Assembly (NCBI GenBank): GCA_016840125.1
Contig: JAEOSY010000061.1
Location: forward strand, 1-43,048
Origin: Candidatus Helarchaeota archaeon
GTDB taxonomy: Archaea > Asgardarchaeota > Lokiarchaeia > Helarchaeales > HEL-GB-A
Direction of reading: 5' to 3'
Length of the DNA: 43,048 bases
The notes beneath the pieces are model-generated. The model saw nothing but the letters and a program-made list of their open reading frames with translations. It was not told where the DNA came from and did no database searches. Made by a program: the position numbers and the translations under genes. Shown here one piece after another: positions 27,073 to 35,248 of this stretch (position 1 is its first letter; every line of letters begins with the position of its first letter).

Positions 27073-27906
27073 TTACTCAATGGGGAGTTGCAATTCGGTC
27101 ATTAATTCCTCTTCGGGCTTTTCGTTTGGATTCGTGAGATAAATTTCCCTGCTAGGACCTTTTTGCTTATAACCATTTTTTGTCATATATTCGAATAGCT
27201 TAGTGTAGGCTTCACCAATTCCGCTATAACCGCCCGTATAAATGGCGGTGATCACTTTTCCACCCGGAAGATTCTTGACTTCAAACTCGGGATCGACAGT
27301 GATCCGCCCTGTAACGGGAACTGCCATCTCGATATCCATATTATCTTCTTTAAAGCTGTCATCATGACAGATATACATCGGGGCTCCACTTATTTGGACT
27401 TGTCCTTGGTTCCGCGGATTATAAATTTGCCCAAAGATTTCGCCGATTAACTTACCTATCGTTTCACCAATCGCGCCTCTTTCCCGCTTACTCACAACTC
27501 GCATTGTAGAAATGTCTTTAGTCGTAGGATCCGTTGTGCTCATAAACATACCTTCTACAGATGTTCTTCCGAGCAAGATCGATTCAACTTTTTCCAAACG
27601 TTCCATATCTTGCTGAACCTCTCTTAACCTAGTTTTAAACTGTTTATTGATTCGGTCATCGTCGCCTTGATCTGCAGCGTCCATAATCCCACTAATCTCC
27701 TTGAGACTGAATCCCAAAGAAGCTAGGAATTTGATTTTCAAACCTCGTTCAATTTGTCCTACTGAATAATACCGATAGCCTGTCATGGGATCTTTTATCG
27801 TTGGAGTTAGGAGTCCCTTCTGATCGTATAGCCGTAATGCTTTCTGAGTCAACCTCGTCATCTGGGAAAATCTGCCAATTGTAATCGAACTATCGTCGGA
27901 AGACAT
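27073..27906 (-). CDS. MerR-family regulator with GyrI-like effector-binding domain
   Basis: The N-terminal winged helix is classic MerR: TIGRFSQMTRLTQKALRLYDQKGLL with the wing GYRYYSVGQI. A dimerisation coiled coil follows (about 80-110). The C-terminal half (about 130-277) is a GyrI/AraC-type ligand-binding domain: ISGAPMYICHD, ITVDPEFEVKNLPGGKVITAIYTGGY and a closing EIYLTNP. This is the BmrR plan, in which small hydrophobic or cationic molecules are bound and transcription is switched on. Dyads in the upstream spacer could be its operator. Convergent with the xylanase, divergent from the RING-like pair. Confidence 0.93.
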   Translation of the reverse strand: MSSDDSSITIGRFSQMTRLTQKALRLYDQKGLLTPTIKDPMTGYRYYSVGQIERGLKIKFLASLGFSLKEISGIMDAADQGDDDRINKQFKTRLREVQQDMERLEKVESILLGRTSVEGMFMSTTDPTTKDISTMRVVSKRERGAIGETIGKLIGEIFGQIYNPRNQGQVQISGAPMYICHDDSFKEDNMDIEMAVPVTGRITVDPEFEVKNLPGGKVITAIYTGGYSGIGEAYTKLFEYMTKNGYKQKGPSREIYLTNPNEKPEEELMTELQLPIE

Positions 27907-27982
27907 AATTGACTCTATTGTGAATGAAACTTATAAATCCCTGCACTTTCCCCTATGGTATACTTCTTTATACTCCCTCCCC

Positions 27983-28024
27983 TTGGTTTAACCAACTCCA
28001 TATTAGTTAATATGTAACATATGG
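27983..28024. promoter_or_regulatory. Cluster of overlapping dyads between merR and the RING-like genes
   Basis: Four inverted repeats lie within 42 bases: TTGGTTTAACCAA (27983-27995), ATATTAGTTAATAT (28000-28013), ATATGTAACATAT (28010-28022) and an outer CCATAT/ATATGG pair (27998-28024). They sit 50-110 bases from the two divergent starts (27906 and 28073). This fits an operator read by the adjacent MerR protein, which usually binds between promoter elements. The assignment is inferred. Confidence 0.5.
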
Positions 28025-28072
28025 ATTAACATTATATTTTATTCTTTATTGACAAATCTAGAGGAAATATTG

Positions 28073-28435
28073 ATGTGGAGAATAAAGGAGAAAAAAAATA
28101 AACACCCCGATTATTACTATTACGACACCACAATTCGAATGTCTGACCTTGAGTTTCCAATCCCCCTTATACCCTTTGATTTCCCTTCACAAATTCAGGT
28201 TCAGGAAGAAGAAAAACCACTGTTACAAGTTAATCTCGGTGAAAAAATTGGAATTTGCGCTGTATGTCGATTGGCACTTTATGAATTAGAGGAATTTATT
28301 AAATGTCCTAGTTGCTTCACCTTAGCACACAAATCAGATTTCTTAGAATGGATTAAAGTTAAAGGCGTTTGTCCCGCTTGTGGAATTAATTTGAAATTCA
28401 TTGACTTTAAGTTACATAATATGGAATCTCAATAA
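28073..28435 (+). CDS. RING-like zinc-finger protein (soluble)
   Basis: A 120-residue protein with a C-terminal RING/PHD-like finger: C62-x2-C65, C78-x2-C81, H86, D89, C100-x2-C103. The spacing and the Trp in FLEWIK are RING-like, but an Asp occupies the place usually held by a Cys after the His. Asp is a known zinc ligand at a RING position in RBX1. The N-terminal 50 residues are not recognised. The start is the ATG behind AGAGGAAA; a TTG at 28049 is the alternative. A paralogous finger is in the next gene. A ubiquitin-ligase role is only a suggestion; it could equally be a generic zinc ribbon. Confidence 0.65.
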   Translation: MWRIKEKKNKHPDYYYYDTTIRMSDLEFPIPLIPFDFPSQIQVQEEEKPLLQVNLGEKIGICAVCRLALYELEEFIKCPSCFTLAHKSDFLEWIKVKGVCPACGINLKFIDFKLHNMESQ

Positions 28436-28454
28436 TTTACAAGGTAGTAGAGAA

Positions 28455-28934
28455 GTGAACCCTAAGAATAAAATTGTTCTTAAGAAATTTTTATGGACTG
28501 AACTAATCTTAATTTTAACCTTCGTTTCTCTGGGGGTGATCGAAAATTTATTGATACTTTATAGGATTTTATCGATCTTTCGTCTTATTTACGTTCCTTT
28601 ACTAGGAATTATAGTCGTCCTCCTTTTAAGATATAATCAATTTAGACTAAATAGAAATCAACAAAATCAAAACCAAATCCAAATCGAATCCCAAAATCCT
28701 CCATCCAATAATGAAATTTCTATAGTGAAAGTAAGAAAGGGTGAATTTATCGGTTATTGTGTGGTTTGTCTATTACCGATGTATAAAATGGAGGAACTAA
28801 TAAAGTGCCCGAAGTGTTCTACCTTAGCACACAAACCCGACTTCTTAGAATGGATTAAAATTAAAGGCGTTTGCCCATCGTGTAATTCATTTCTTCATTA
28901 TCTTGGGCATGAAATAGTTAAGGTTGAAGTTTAG
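28455..28934 (+). CDS. RING-like zinc-finger protein with two membrane segments
   Basis: A paralogue of the preceding gene. Residues 12-58 hold two transmembrane segments, residues 63-82 are an Asn/Gln-rich linker, and the finger is C102-x2-C105, C118-x2-C121, H126, D129, C140-x2-C143. The core STLAHKPDFLEWIKIKGVCP nearly repeats the neighbour's. The finger probably faces the cytosol, giving a tail-on-membrane layout like many eukaryotic membrane RING ligases; that comparison is inferred. I chose the GTG at 28455; a TTG at 28401 would overlap the previous gene by 35 bases. It converges on the corrinoid protein gene 4 bases away. Confidence 0.65.
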   Translation: MNPKNKIVLKKFLWTELILILTFVSLGVIENLLILYRILSIFRLIYVPLLGIIVVLLLRYNQFRLNRNQQNQNQIQIESQNPPSNNEISIVKVRKGEFIGYCVVCLLPMYKMEELIKCPKCSTLAHKPDFLEWIKIKGVCPSCNSFLHYLGHEIVKVEV

Positions 28935-28938
28935 CTAG

Positions 28939-29571
28939 TTACAATTTAATTTTTATTTTCTTAAGTGCTTGATTGATTAGTTTAATCCCGACTGCTGCAT
29001 TATTGGTCCCAAAATCCGCCCCCACCTCTTCAACCCATCTCTCGCTAACAGGTGCGCCTCCCACAATGATGATTAGTTTCTTTTGATATTCCTTTCTAAC
29101 TAAATCGATAGTTTCTTTCATCGGGTGTATTGAGGTAGTAAGAAGGCCTGACATGCCAAGGATATCTGGTTGTGTTCTTTGAACCGCTTCGAGGAATATT
29201 TCAGACCCAATGTCTTTCCCAAGGTCCTCCACCTGATACCCATTGGAACGCATTAAGGTAATAATGATATTTTTACCGATATCGTGGAAATCCCCTTCCA
29301 CCGTTCCAATTACGACTTTACCCTTGATTTCTTTAACATCCTTCATAATATGCGGTTCAATGAGTTTATTTGCTTGCTGAAACATGTCCGCCGCGAAAAT
29401 TAAGTCTGATAAGAAAAATTCCTCCGACTCGAAAAGATCTCCAACTTTGGTGAGCCCCTCTTTGAGGTCTTCTATGATCTCTAAGGGAGGTCTCTTGTTT
29501 AAATCAGCTTCAACGACCTGGAGTAGTTTCTCATCTTCCAAATTACACATTAATTCTTTGATATCACTCAT
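28939..29571 (-). CDS. Corrinoid (B12-binding) methyltransferase protein
   Basis: A MtaC/MtbC-type methyl-carrier protein. An N-terminal helical cap (about 1-85) is followed by a Rossmann B12 domain with the lower-ligand motif GDFHDIGK (D-x-H-x2-G), the SGLLTTS strand and the GGAPVSE loop. The protein carries a methyl group on cobalt between two methyltransferases. It overlaps the upstream UroD-family methyltransferase by 4 bases, so the two very likely work together. The methyl donor cannot be told from sequence. Confidence 0.93.
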   Translation of the reverse strand: MSDIKELMCNLEDEKLLQVVEADLNKRPPLEIIEDLKEGLTKVGDLFESEEFFLSDLIFAADMFQQANKLIEPHIMKDVKEIKGKVVIGTVEGDFHDIGKNIIITLMRSNGYQVEDLGKDIGSEIFLEAVQRTQPDILGMSGLLTTSIHPMKETIDLVRKEYQKKLIIIVGGAPVSERWVEEVGADFGTNNAAVGIKLINQALKKIKIKL

Positions 29572-30689
29572 TCTTCATCCGACCCATACAGTACTTTTTT
29601 TGATTTATAACGTCCATATTGATTGGCGAGTTGAACCATCATATCTAGTCTCCTTAACGGCGTCCCTCGGTTGATCCCCCCGCCTGTAGAAAGCATATAG
29701 CCTCCTCCAGGAGCATAAATTTGGATATTCTCTATAATTTTCTGCTTCACCACTGCATCGGATGGTTCAAGAAGCATTACATCGCGTCCGGGAACCTGTC
29801 CCATTAATGCATACCGTTTTGGAGAATTTCGCATAGTTTCTTTTGTTTTTTCGAGACTGCCATTTACGTGCCAATCCTGACCATGAAAAATTTGATACCC
29901 CCATGTACCTATTTTATCAATGATATGCCCACTCCTATTTTCACTATGGTACAGCATGCCGCCTGAATATCCTTTCAACCCATCAACTAATTTTGTATGA
30001 TAGGGTTCAAAAAATTCTTCGATTAATTTTCTATTCATGAATCCTGATACATGATCTGCGATAAGTGTTATGGTTGCAGTTCCTCCCAGAACTTTGGCCC
30101 ATTCTATAAAGAAGTTTATTTGAAATTCAGTCGTTTTTTCTAGGAGCGCGTGCATAATATCAGGGCGTTTTCTCATATGGAGGATTAACCGATCGTACCC
30201 ATATATTTGCCCCGCTACTTCAAAGGGTCCAAATTCCCCATTTCCTGCTGCTACTACTCCAACTTCTTTACCATACTCTATCTTTTTAAGCCAATCCCGG
30301 GTTCCTTCAGCTTCCCAAGGATCGGGAACTTTTAGAGATTGGATTTCATTAGGATGATCAATGATCGGGTTTTTCACTGCTGGAATCTCATTTTCCTGAT
30401 CTGACACGGGGCATCCAAAGGCCTGTGCTGAAGCATAAGGTTCATATATTGAAACTGCAGCATAAACTCCAGGGAATCGCGCTTTGAACTTCTCATTGGT
30501 TTCAATCTGCAAATCCACACTGTTGAGTAAAGTTCTTACTGTGACTCCTGCGAAATCTGCTAAAAAATCCCATTCTGGAAAGAAAATCATGGGAACTCTA
30601 TCTGGCTTTGAAAATGAGATCGCCTTTATCATCCGATCAAACGGGGTATATGTTTTCTTCCTTTTATCTGCTGAAATACGAACCACCAC
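29568..30689 (-). CDS. UroD-family corrinoid methyltransferase
   Basis: A member of the uroporphyrinogen decarboxylase superfamily (MtaA/MtbA-like, TIM barrel). The family features seen are RMIKAISFSKPDRVPM at the start and the C-terminal YMLSTGGGINRGTP. It is paired with a corrinoid protein, so it should transfer methyl groups to or from cobalt rather than make haem. The zinc motif H-x-C-G of MtaA is replaced by HSEN near residue 248, so metal binding may differ. The start is GTG at 30687-30689, with A/T-rich TATA-like sequence about 10-25 bases upstream, suggesting a very short leader. Confidence 0.88.
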   Translation of the reverse strand: MVVRISADKRKKTYTPFDRMIKAISFSKPDRVPMIFFPEWDFLADFAGVTVRTLLNSVDLQIETNEKFKARFPGVYAAVSIYEPYASAQAFGCPVSDQENEIPAVKNPIIDHPNEIQSLKVPDPWEAEGTRDWLKKIEYGKEVGVVAAGNGEFGPFEVAGQIYGYDRLILHMRKRPDIMHALLEKTTEFQINFFIEWAKVLGGTATITLIADHVSGFMNRKLIEEFFEPYHTKLVDGLKGYSGGMLYHSENRSGHIIDKIGTWGYQIFHGQDWHVNGSLEKTKETMRNSPKRYALMGQVPGRDVMLLEPSDAVVKQKIIENIQIYAPGGGYMLSTGGGINRGTPLRRLDMMVQLANQYGRYKSKKVLYGSDEE

Positions 30690-30791
30690 AAAATGTTCCT
30701 ATATAATTTGATTATAGAATAAGTAAGGTATTTATCTTACTATTATTTGCATCTTCCTGACATGACCTTAAGATTGAAGCTTGGAATCAAA

Positions 30792-31856
30792 CTATTCTAT
30801 TTCTTTAGGCTTTCTACGGGGGAGTCTTTGATCAACTGTCGGCAGCTGCTGGAATTTCTTATGTGGTTCTGATTGATACCAATAGGCCGTCGATGAGTAA
30901 TCATCTGATCGATGGTTCGCATGGCCATGTTCGATAGTGACCTTAATTGATTTTTCAAAATATATAGGATCTTGAATATGAAATCGATAGTATGATATTT
31001 TTCCGGACCAATTTTTCCCACCGGGAAGCGTCACTCCATGAAACGGTGTATTATATTCTTGGGCTGGACAATATGCCGTATTGAAATAATCCTCGGTTCC
31101 AGTCCCAAAGATAGTTGGCATTTCATCACCATCTATAAAAATCATATCGTCACCCTCACCCGGCCAATTGTGCAACTCGGTCTCTCGGAGATTATGGATA
31201 TTTAAATTACATCCAACATAATGTCCTTTTCCTTCCGCTTCCAAAATTACATAGTTTCGTGTAAAATCCTCATTAATTCCCCCTAATTGAAATTGAGCAT
31301 TATTCAATCCATCCTCGGAAATTCCTTGACAGGGATTCTCCCGATGCCAACATGCATGAAACCGTCCCAAATTGGTATCAAGTTCGTGATATTGCTCATA
31401 ATCGATGTAAAAGTAAAACATTAAACGACCTCTCGATTCGTTCTCAACTTCAAAAACAGCTCTTTCAGAAAATGGCATCGGAAAGAAACAATTAAAACCC
31501 TGTCCATTCTCAGGTGACATGGTTAAAGGTAATGATGCAAAATTTTTGCTAATTCCATGACCAATCCCAAAAAAATCACCAATGGGTACTTCAATACTGG
31601 GATTTTCTTCATTATCCCAATATGCACGTAGAATAACCTTACGTAAGAAATATTTGCTTGGATTTGCCATCGTCATCCATATATGAGTTACGCACCCGGC
31701 TCCTTGGATATCTGCAATAATTTTCTTTTTTCCCCGCTCTATCTGCAAAAAATCCTTATTACCATGGGTTGGATCATGGCTGGAAACACGTCGACGTTTC
31801 GTTGTTGAGGGTCTTAATCGCGGTAAATCGCGAAGAGAACTACTAAACCAAGTCAT
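30792..31856 (-). CDS. DUF2961 / GH172-family glycoside hydrolase
   Basis: Matches the DUF2961 family, now glycoside hydrolase family 172, whose characterised members cleave fructofuranose or arabinofuranose linkages. Evidence is the core IADIQGAGCVTHIWMT, the GDFFGIGHG segment and the characteristic FGTGTEDYFN, which carries the proposed catalytic Glu. At 354 residues it is about family length. There is no signal peptide, so it appears to be cytosolic. It starts 6 bases after a methyltransferase gene on the same strand. With GH10, the sugar transporter and the epimerase nearby, use of plant-type or arabinan-like glycans is plausible. Confidence 0.88.
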   Translation of the reverse strand: MTWFSSSLRDLPRLRPSTTKRRRVSSHDPTHGNKDFLQIERGKKKIIADIQGAGCVTHIWMTMANPSKYFLRKVILRAYWDNEENPSIEVPIGDFFGIGHGISKNFASLPLTMSPENGQGFNCFFPMPFSERAVFEVENESRGRLMFYFYIDYEQYHELDTNLGRFHACWHRENPCQGISEDGLNNAQFQLGGINEDFTRNYVILEAEGKGHYVGCNLNIHNLRETELHNWPGEGDDMIFIDGDEMPTIFGTGTEDYFNTAYCPAQEYNTPFHGVTLPGGKNWSGKISYYRFHIQDPIYFEKSIKVTIEHGHANHRSDDYSSTAYWYQSEPHKKFQQLPTVDQRLPRRKPKEIE

Positions 31857-31862
31857 TTTTCA

Positions 31863-32603
31863 TCACTTTTGCATTATATAAAAAATATATCTAAAGAATT
31901 TTGGGTGTTTTTTAAAAAGATCTGTCTCGTTTTGCATGAATTGAAGGACCTTGATGGCTCCTTCATCGTTTTGATATTTTTTTCGTAAAATTTTCAGTCG
32001 TTCCCCAACTGGCTCATAATATGCTGCCCAATCCTCGGCGGGTAACAAGAAGCTGTTTATATTTTTATAACCAATCTTCTCAATTACTCTCAAATTTTCG
32101 TCATGTGTTTGGATTGTAGGATATTCTTTCAAGAAAGCTATCATTTCTTCAGGAGGGTCCTCTAGTGGCCAAACTAGTTCAGATACTGCAAAATAACCTC
32201 CCTTCTTCAAAAATTTTTGCCACTCCCTAAGCGCTTTCTCGAAAGTCATGATAAAAATCGAACTCTCGGCCCAAAGTATGTCGAAACGCTCTTTTTCGAA
32301 CTCCATTGACAACATTGATTGGTTAATAGTTTCAATCTTTTCTGAAACGCCTTCCTTTTCTGCATTCTGGAGAATGTAATCCAAAAATGGTTGATGAATA
32401 TCCAGTGCTACAATTTTGCCATCAATCATTTTCGCTAATTCTATGGTTTGCATACCCGGACCACACCCAATATCTAATATATTAGGGTGGGAGGGCACAT
32501 TTGGAAGCATACTGAATGCTTTTCTAGTAGTTTCTTTGCTCCCAGGACCTGCCCTTGGAAGACCCGTAAATATTTCAAATAAAATGTCCATCTTTTCTTC
32601 CAT
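31863..32603 (-). CDS. Class I SAM-dependent methyltransferase
   Basis: A Rossmann-fold methyltransferase with motif I ILDIGCGPGMQTIELA, the acidic loop VALDIHQPFLD and the FDILWAESSIF post-motif segment. At 246 residues it resembles UbiE/Coq5-type small-molecule methyltransferases, but the substrate is unknown. It is the first gene of a two-gene unit with the GH172 protein and diverges from the sugar transporter gene, sharing a 75-base spacer. Confidence 0.9.
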   Translation of the reverse strand: MEEKMDILFEIFTGLPRAGPGSKETTRKAFSMLPNVPSHPNILDIGCGPGMQTIELAKMIDGKIVALDIHQPFLDYILQNAEKEGVSEKIETINQSMLSMEFEKERFDILWAESSIFIMTFEKALREWQKFLKKGGYFAVSELVWPLEDPPEEMIAFLKEYPTIQTHDENLRVIEKIGYKNINSFLLPAEDWAAYYEPVGERLKILRKKYQNDEGAIKVLQFMQNETDLFKKHPKFFRYIFYIMQK

Positions 32604-32678
32604 TTGCTCATGTCCAATAAATATATAAAATTAAGTTACTATCTTAAGATATTTTAATTTCTTGGAGTCCGTTCAATA

Positions 32679-33950
32679 TTGAAAAAATCAGATTTATTGA
32701 AACTCTCGGTCGGGAATGTTGGTAATGCCTGGGCCTTCATGATGATTTTTTTGTTTCTACCTAATTTCTTAATCAATAACATCTTTACCGGTCATGAGCT
32801 CGCCAATACACTCGCCTATTCCGTGATTACCATCTCAATCACTGCAGGTGCTATCACTTATCTCTTTGCTGGTTACATATCGGATAAAGTTATTACACGT
32901 TGGGGGAAAAGAAGACCCTTTTTCTTGTTAGCAATTCCTGCTGGGATCTGCTACTTATTTCTTGGAGTGCTCTCTCCTTCCACACCCGTAATGACGAATT
33001 TCATTTTTGTTACGATCATTGCCACAGTTTACGCGGTCTTGGATCGCGTGCAATACTGTGCTTTTTGGTCGCTTTACATGGATTTAACGAATCCGGAAGA
33101 AAGGATAACCACTTCCGTTACTTTCAATATGTTTGGGTTGATTGGAACGGTGGGAGCCCTTTTTGTAACCCCTATTCTAAGTGAACCTCCCCTCTCTATC
33201 CCCTTTTCAACAGTAATTGTGATAGTTGGGGTTGTGTATATCGGCACTATTTTATTTGCTCTTTTTTTAGGGCCACGAGAAGATATAGAAAAACTAAGAA
33301 AGATGCCAAAAACAGAATCCTATTTCACATGCCTCTCAGAATGTCTGGGCGAACGGAATTTTCTAAAATATCTTTTTGCCACATTTTTCTTCGTCCTCGG
33401 ATATTCAATATCTGTGTTAATTCTTATGCCGTTTATTGAGCTTCATTCCATTGCAATCATTTATATGCTTATTGCTTTGCTCCCTGTTGCCCTTTTCTAT
33501 TTCTATATCTTTAATCGGCTAGCTAAGACGAAGGGACGGATAACAACCTTTAAACTGACGCTTCTTATTGGTACCCTTACGCTCCCTATTTGTATGTTCC
33601 TAGCGGCTGGCTCAATACCAACTCACTTTATACAAGTCTTTCTGATTATAGTACTAATACTCCAAGTTGTGATTGGTGTCTTAACATTTCAGTACGCCGT
33701 TTTAATGGATCTTGCACTAGAAGGAAGAGAAGCCTTTTTCGCTGGATTGTTTTTATTCGTAATTGTCATCCCAATCCCCGTTTCAAGCGCATTAATTGGT
33801 CCAATTCGTGACTTCCTCTCCGTTAATTATCTAATTTGGCAGGGTGCTAACTTTAGTTTTGCGATTATTTTCGCAATAACAGCGGGCTTTTTATTAATCA
33901 GTTATCTAATCTTACGAACAATTAAGATTAAGGAAGAAATTAAGGCTTAA
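32679..33950 (+). CDS. GPH/SLC45-like sugar:cation symporter (MFS)
   Basis: About 12 transmembrane segments over 423 residues. The first inter-helix loop GYISDKVITRWGKRRPFFL is the hallmark of glycoside-pentoside-hexuronide and SLC45-type sugar carriers. The YMDLTNPEERITTS loop after helix 4-5 also fits. It probably imports a mono- or oligosaccharide with protons or sodium. The start is a TTG at 32679 with a weak GGAG site. It converges on an aldose epimerase, and GH172 lies on the other side of the promoter. Confidence 0.85.
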   Translation: MKKSDLLKLSVGNVGNAWAFMMIFLFLPNFLINNIFTGHELANTLAYSVITISITAGAITYLFAGYISDKVITRWGKRRPFFLLAIPAGICYLFLGVLSPSTPVMTNFIFVTIIATVYAVLDRVQYCAFWSLYMDLTNPEERITTSVTFNMFGLIGTVGALFVTPILSEPPLSIPFSTVIVIVGVVYIGTILFALFLGPREDIEKLRKMPKTESYFTCLSECLGERNFLKYLFATFFFVLGYSISVLILMPFIELHSIAIIYMLIALLPVALFYFYIFNRLAKTKGRITTFKLTLLIGTLTLPICMFLAAGSIPTHFIQVFLIIVLILQVVIGVLTFQYAVLMDLALEGREAFFAGLFLFVIVIPIPVSSALIGPIRDFLSVNYLIWQGANFSFAIIFAITAGFLLISYLILRTIKIKEEIKA

Positions 33951-33998
33951 TTTAATGTTTGATTTTTATACATAAGCTCAATTCATACGGTATGAATA

Positions 33999-34967
33999 TT
34001 AATTTTCCCACTTGAACTCGATCTTTGCAGTAAATGTTTCTTTTGGTGCCAATGTCCTTAATCCAGCTTTAATTCCAGAATTACTTAAATTAAATGCATT
34101 CGCGATGCATGTATACGGCTCAATGCAGATAAAATCATGTTCCTTTGGCGCGTAAAGGACGTAGTAATCGAAATGTTCATCCGATGAAACAATCAATTTG
34201 AAATCTGTCTCGCGATTTTTGAGCCAACAGGAGATCGAACCATTCACCCGTTTAATTTCACCAAATAAGTCATCCATAAAGATCCCGTCAAGTGATTTTT
34301 CATTCCTGAAATCAAATTGCGTCGGTATATCCATAACTTCTCCTGTAGGGAGAATGCTCACTAATTCATAGATTTTATCCGCTGGGAAATAGAGAACCCA
34401 ATCTTCCCGCTTTCCTGGTAGCAAAAAATATGGATGGAGTCCGTACCCGAATGGAAATGAAGCTTCACCAATATTACTTGCTTTAAATACCATTTCCAAC
34501 CAAAATTCTCTTAAAATATAGCTCATTTCCACTTTAAACTGAGATGGAAAAACACCTTCAATCTCCGAATCCATCTTATAATTCGATTTCAAAATTGCTG
34601 CTTCGTCCGAACTGCCCGGAATCTCCACAATATTCCATTGCTTATCGTAAACAAGTCCATGAATTGCTGTTTCATCACTGAAATTAATCGGCAGCTGATA
34701 ATCTTGCCCCTGAAAGGTATATTTTCCTTGAGGGATTCGACCTGGAAATGGAAAGAGAATGGGATTTCCAAAAAACTGGCGGGTTATTAATCCTAAATTC
34801 TCAATTTTATCTGGGATATAAATCAGTTCCTCTTTTCCAATCCGTAAACTCACTAAATCATTGCCTAGCGCTGGAATGATTTTAGCATGTACTGAATTTT
34901 TCTGATCTATTAAATTAACTACTTGAAAATCGCCTTCGTAGGTGATTTCAGTTAAAAATTGTCCCAT
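33999..34967 (-). CDS. Aldose 1-epimerase (galactose mutarotase-like)
   Basis: A beta-sandwich sugar epimerase. Landmarks are FPFPGRIPQGKY (binding-site Arg), the first conserved His in AIHGLVYDKQW, the second in YGLHPYFLLPG and the catalytic Glu in CIEPYTCIANAF. It interconverts alpha- and beta-anomers of aldoses. The length of 322 is typical. It is transcribed towards the sugar transporter and fits a small carbohydrate-use locus. Confidence 0.92.
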   Translation of the reverse strand: MGQFLTEITYEGDFQVVNLIDQKNSVHAKIIPALGNDLVSLRIGKEELIYIPDKIENLGLITRQFFGNPILFPFPGRIPQGKYTFQGQDYQLPINFSDETAIHGLVYDKQWNIVEIPGSSDEAAILKSNYKMDSEIEGVFPSQFKVEMSYILREFWLEMVFKASNIGEASFPFGYGLHPYFLLPGKREDWVLYFPADKIYELVSILPTGEVMDIPTQFDFRNEKSLDGIFMDDLFGEIKRVNGSISCWLKNRETDFKLIVSSDEHFDYYVLYAPKEHDFICIEPYTCIANAFNLSNSGIKAGLRTLAPKETFTAKIEFKWEN

Positions 34968-35062
34968 TTTTATCCCTTACGTAACTGAATAAATCAGTTA
35001 TTCAAATAATTACTAAATGAAAAAAGAGAATTAAATTTATAGATATAATTTTTGCAAAGGTT

Positions 35063-35236
35063 TTAAAGGAAGATTACTACATCAACTACGTCGCTTAGAA
35101 TATCATGGATTGGTTCAACTAAACTTGGTGGGAGGACTTTAGAAAGATTATCCATAAAAAGATCAAAAACTTCAGATAATTTAATCCTATTTCTTATAAC
35201 CTCAAGATTCTTTCTAACAACATATTCCAAGGTCAT
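35063..35236 (-). CDS. 57-residue protein at the end of the CoA-activase operon
   Basis: A small helical protein (VVRKNLEVIRNRIKLSEVFD...LPPSLVEPIHDILSDVVDVVIFL). The ATG at 35234-35236 follows GGGTGA (35243-35248) with good spacing, only 12 bases after the activase stop. A GTG at 35245 is an alternative. It has no recognisable family. The well-placed ribosome site and operon position make it likely to be real; a partner role for the enzyme complex upstream is a guess. Confidence 0.5.
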   Translation of the reverse strand: MTLEYVVRKNLEVIRNRIKLSEVFDLFMDNLSKVLPPSLVEPIHDILSDVVDVVIFL

Positions 35237-35248
35237 TAAAATCACCCA

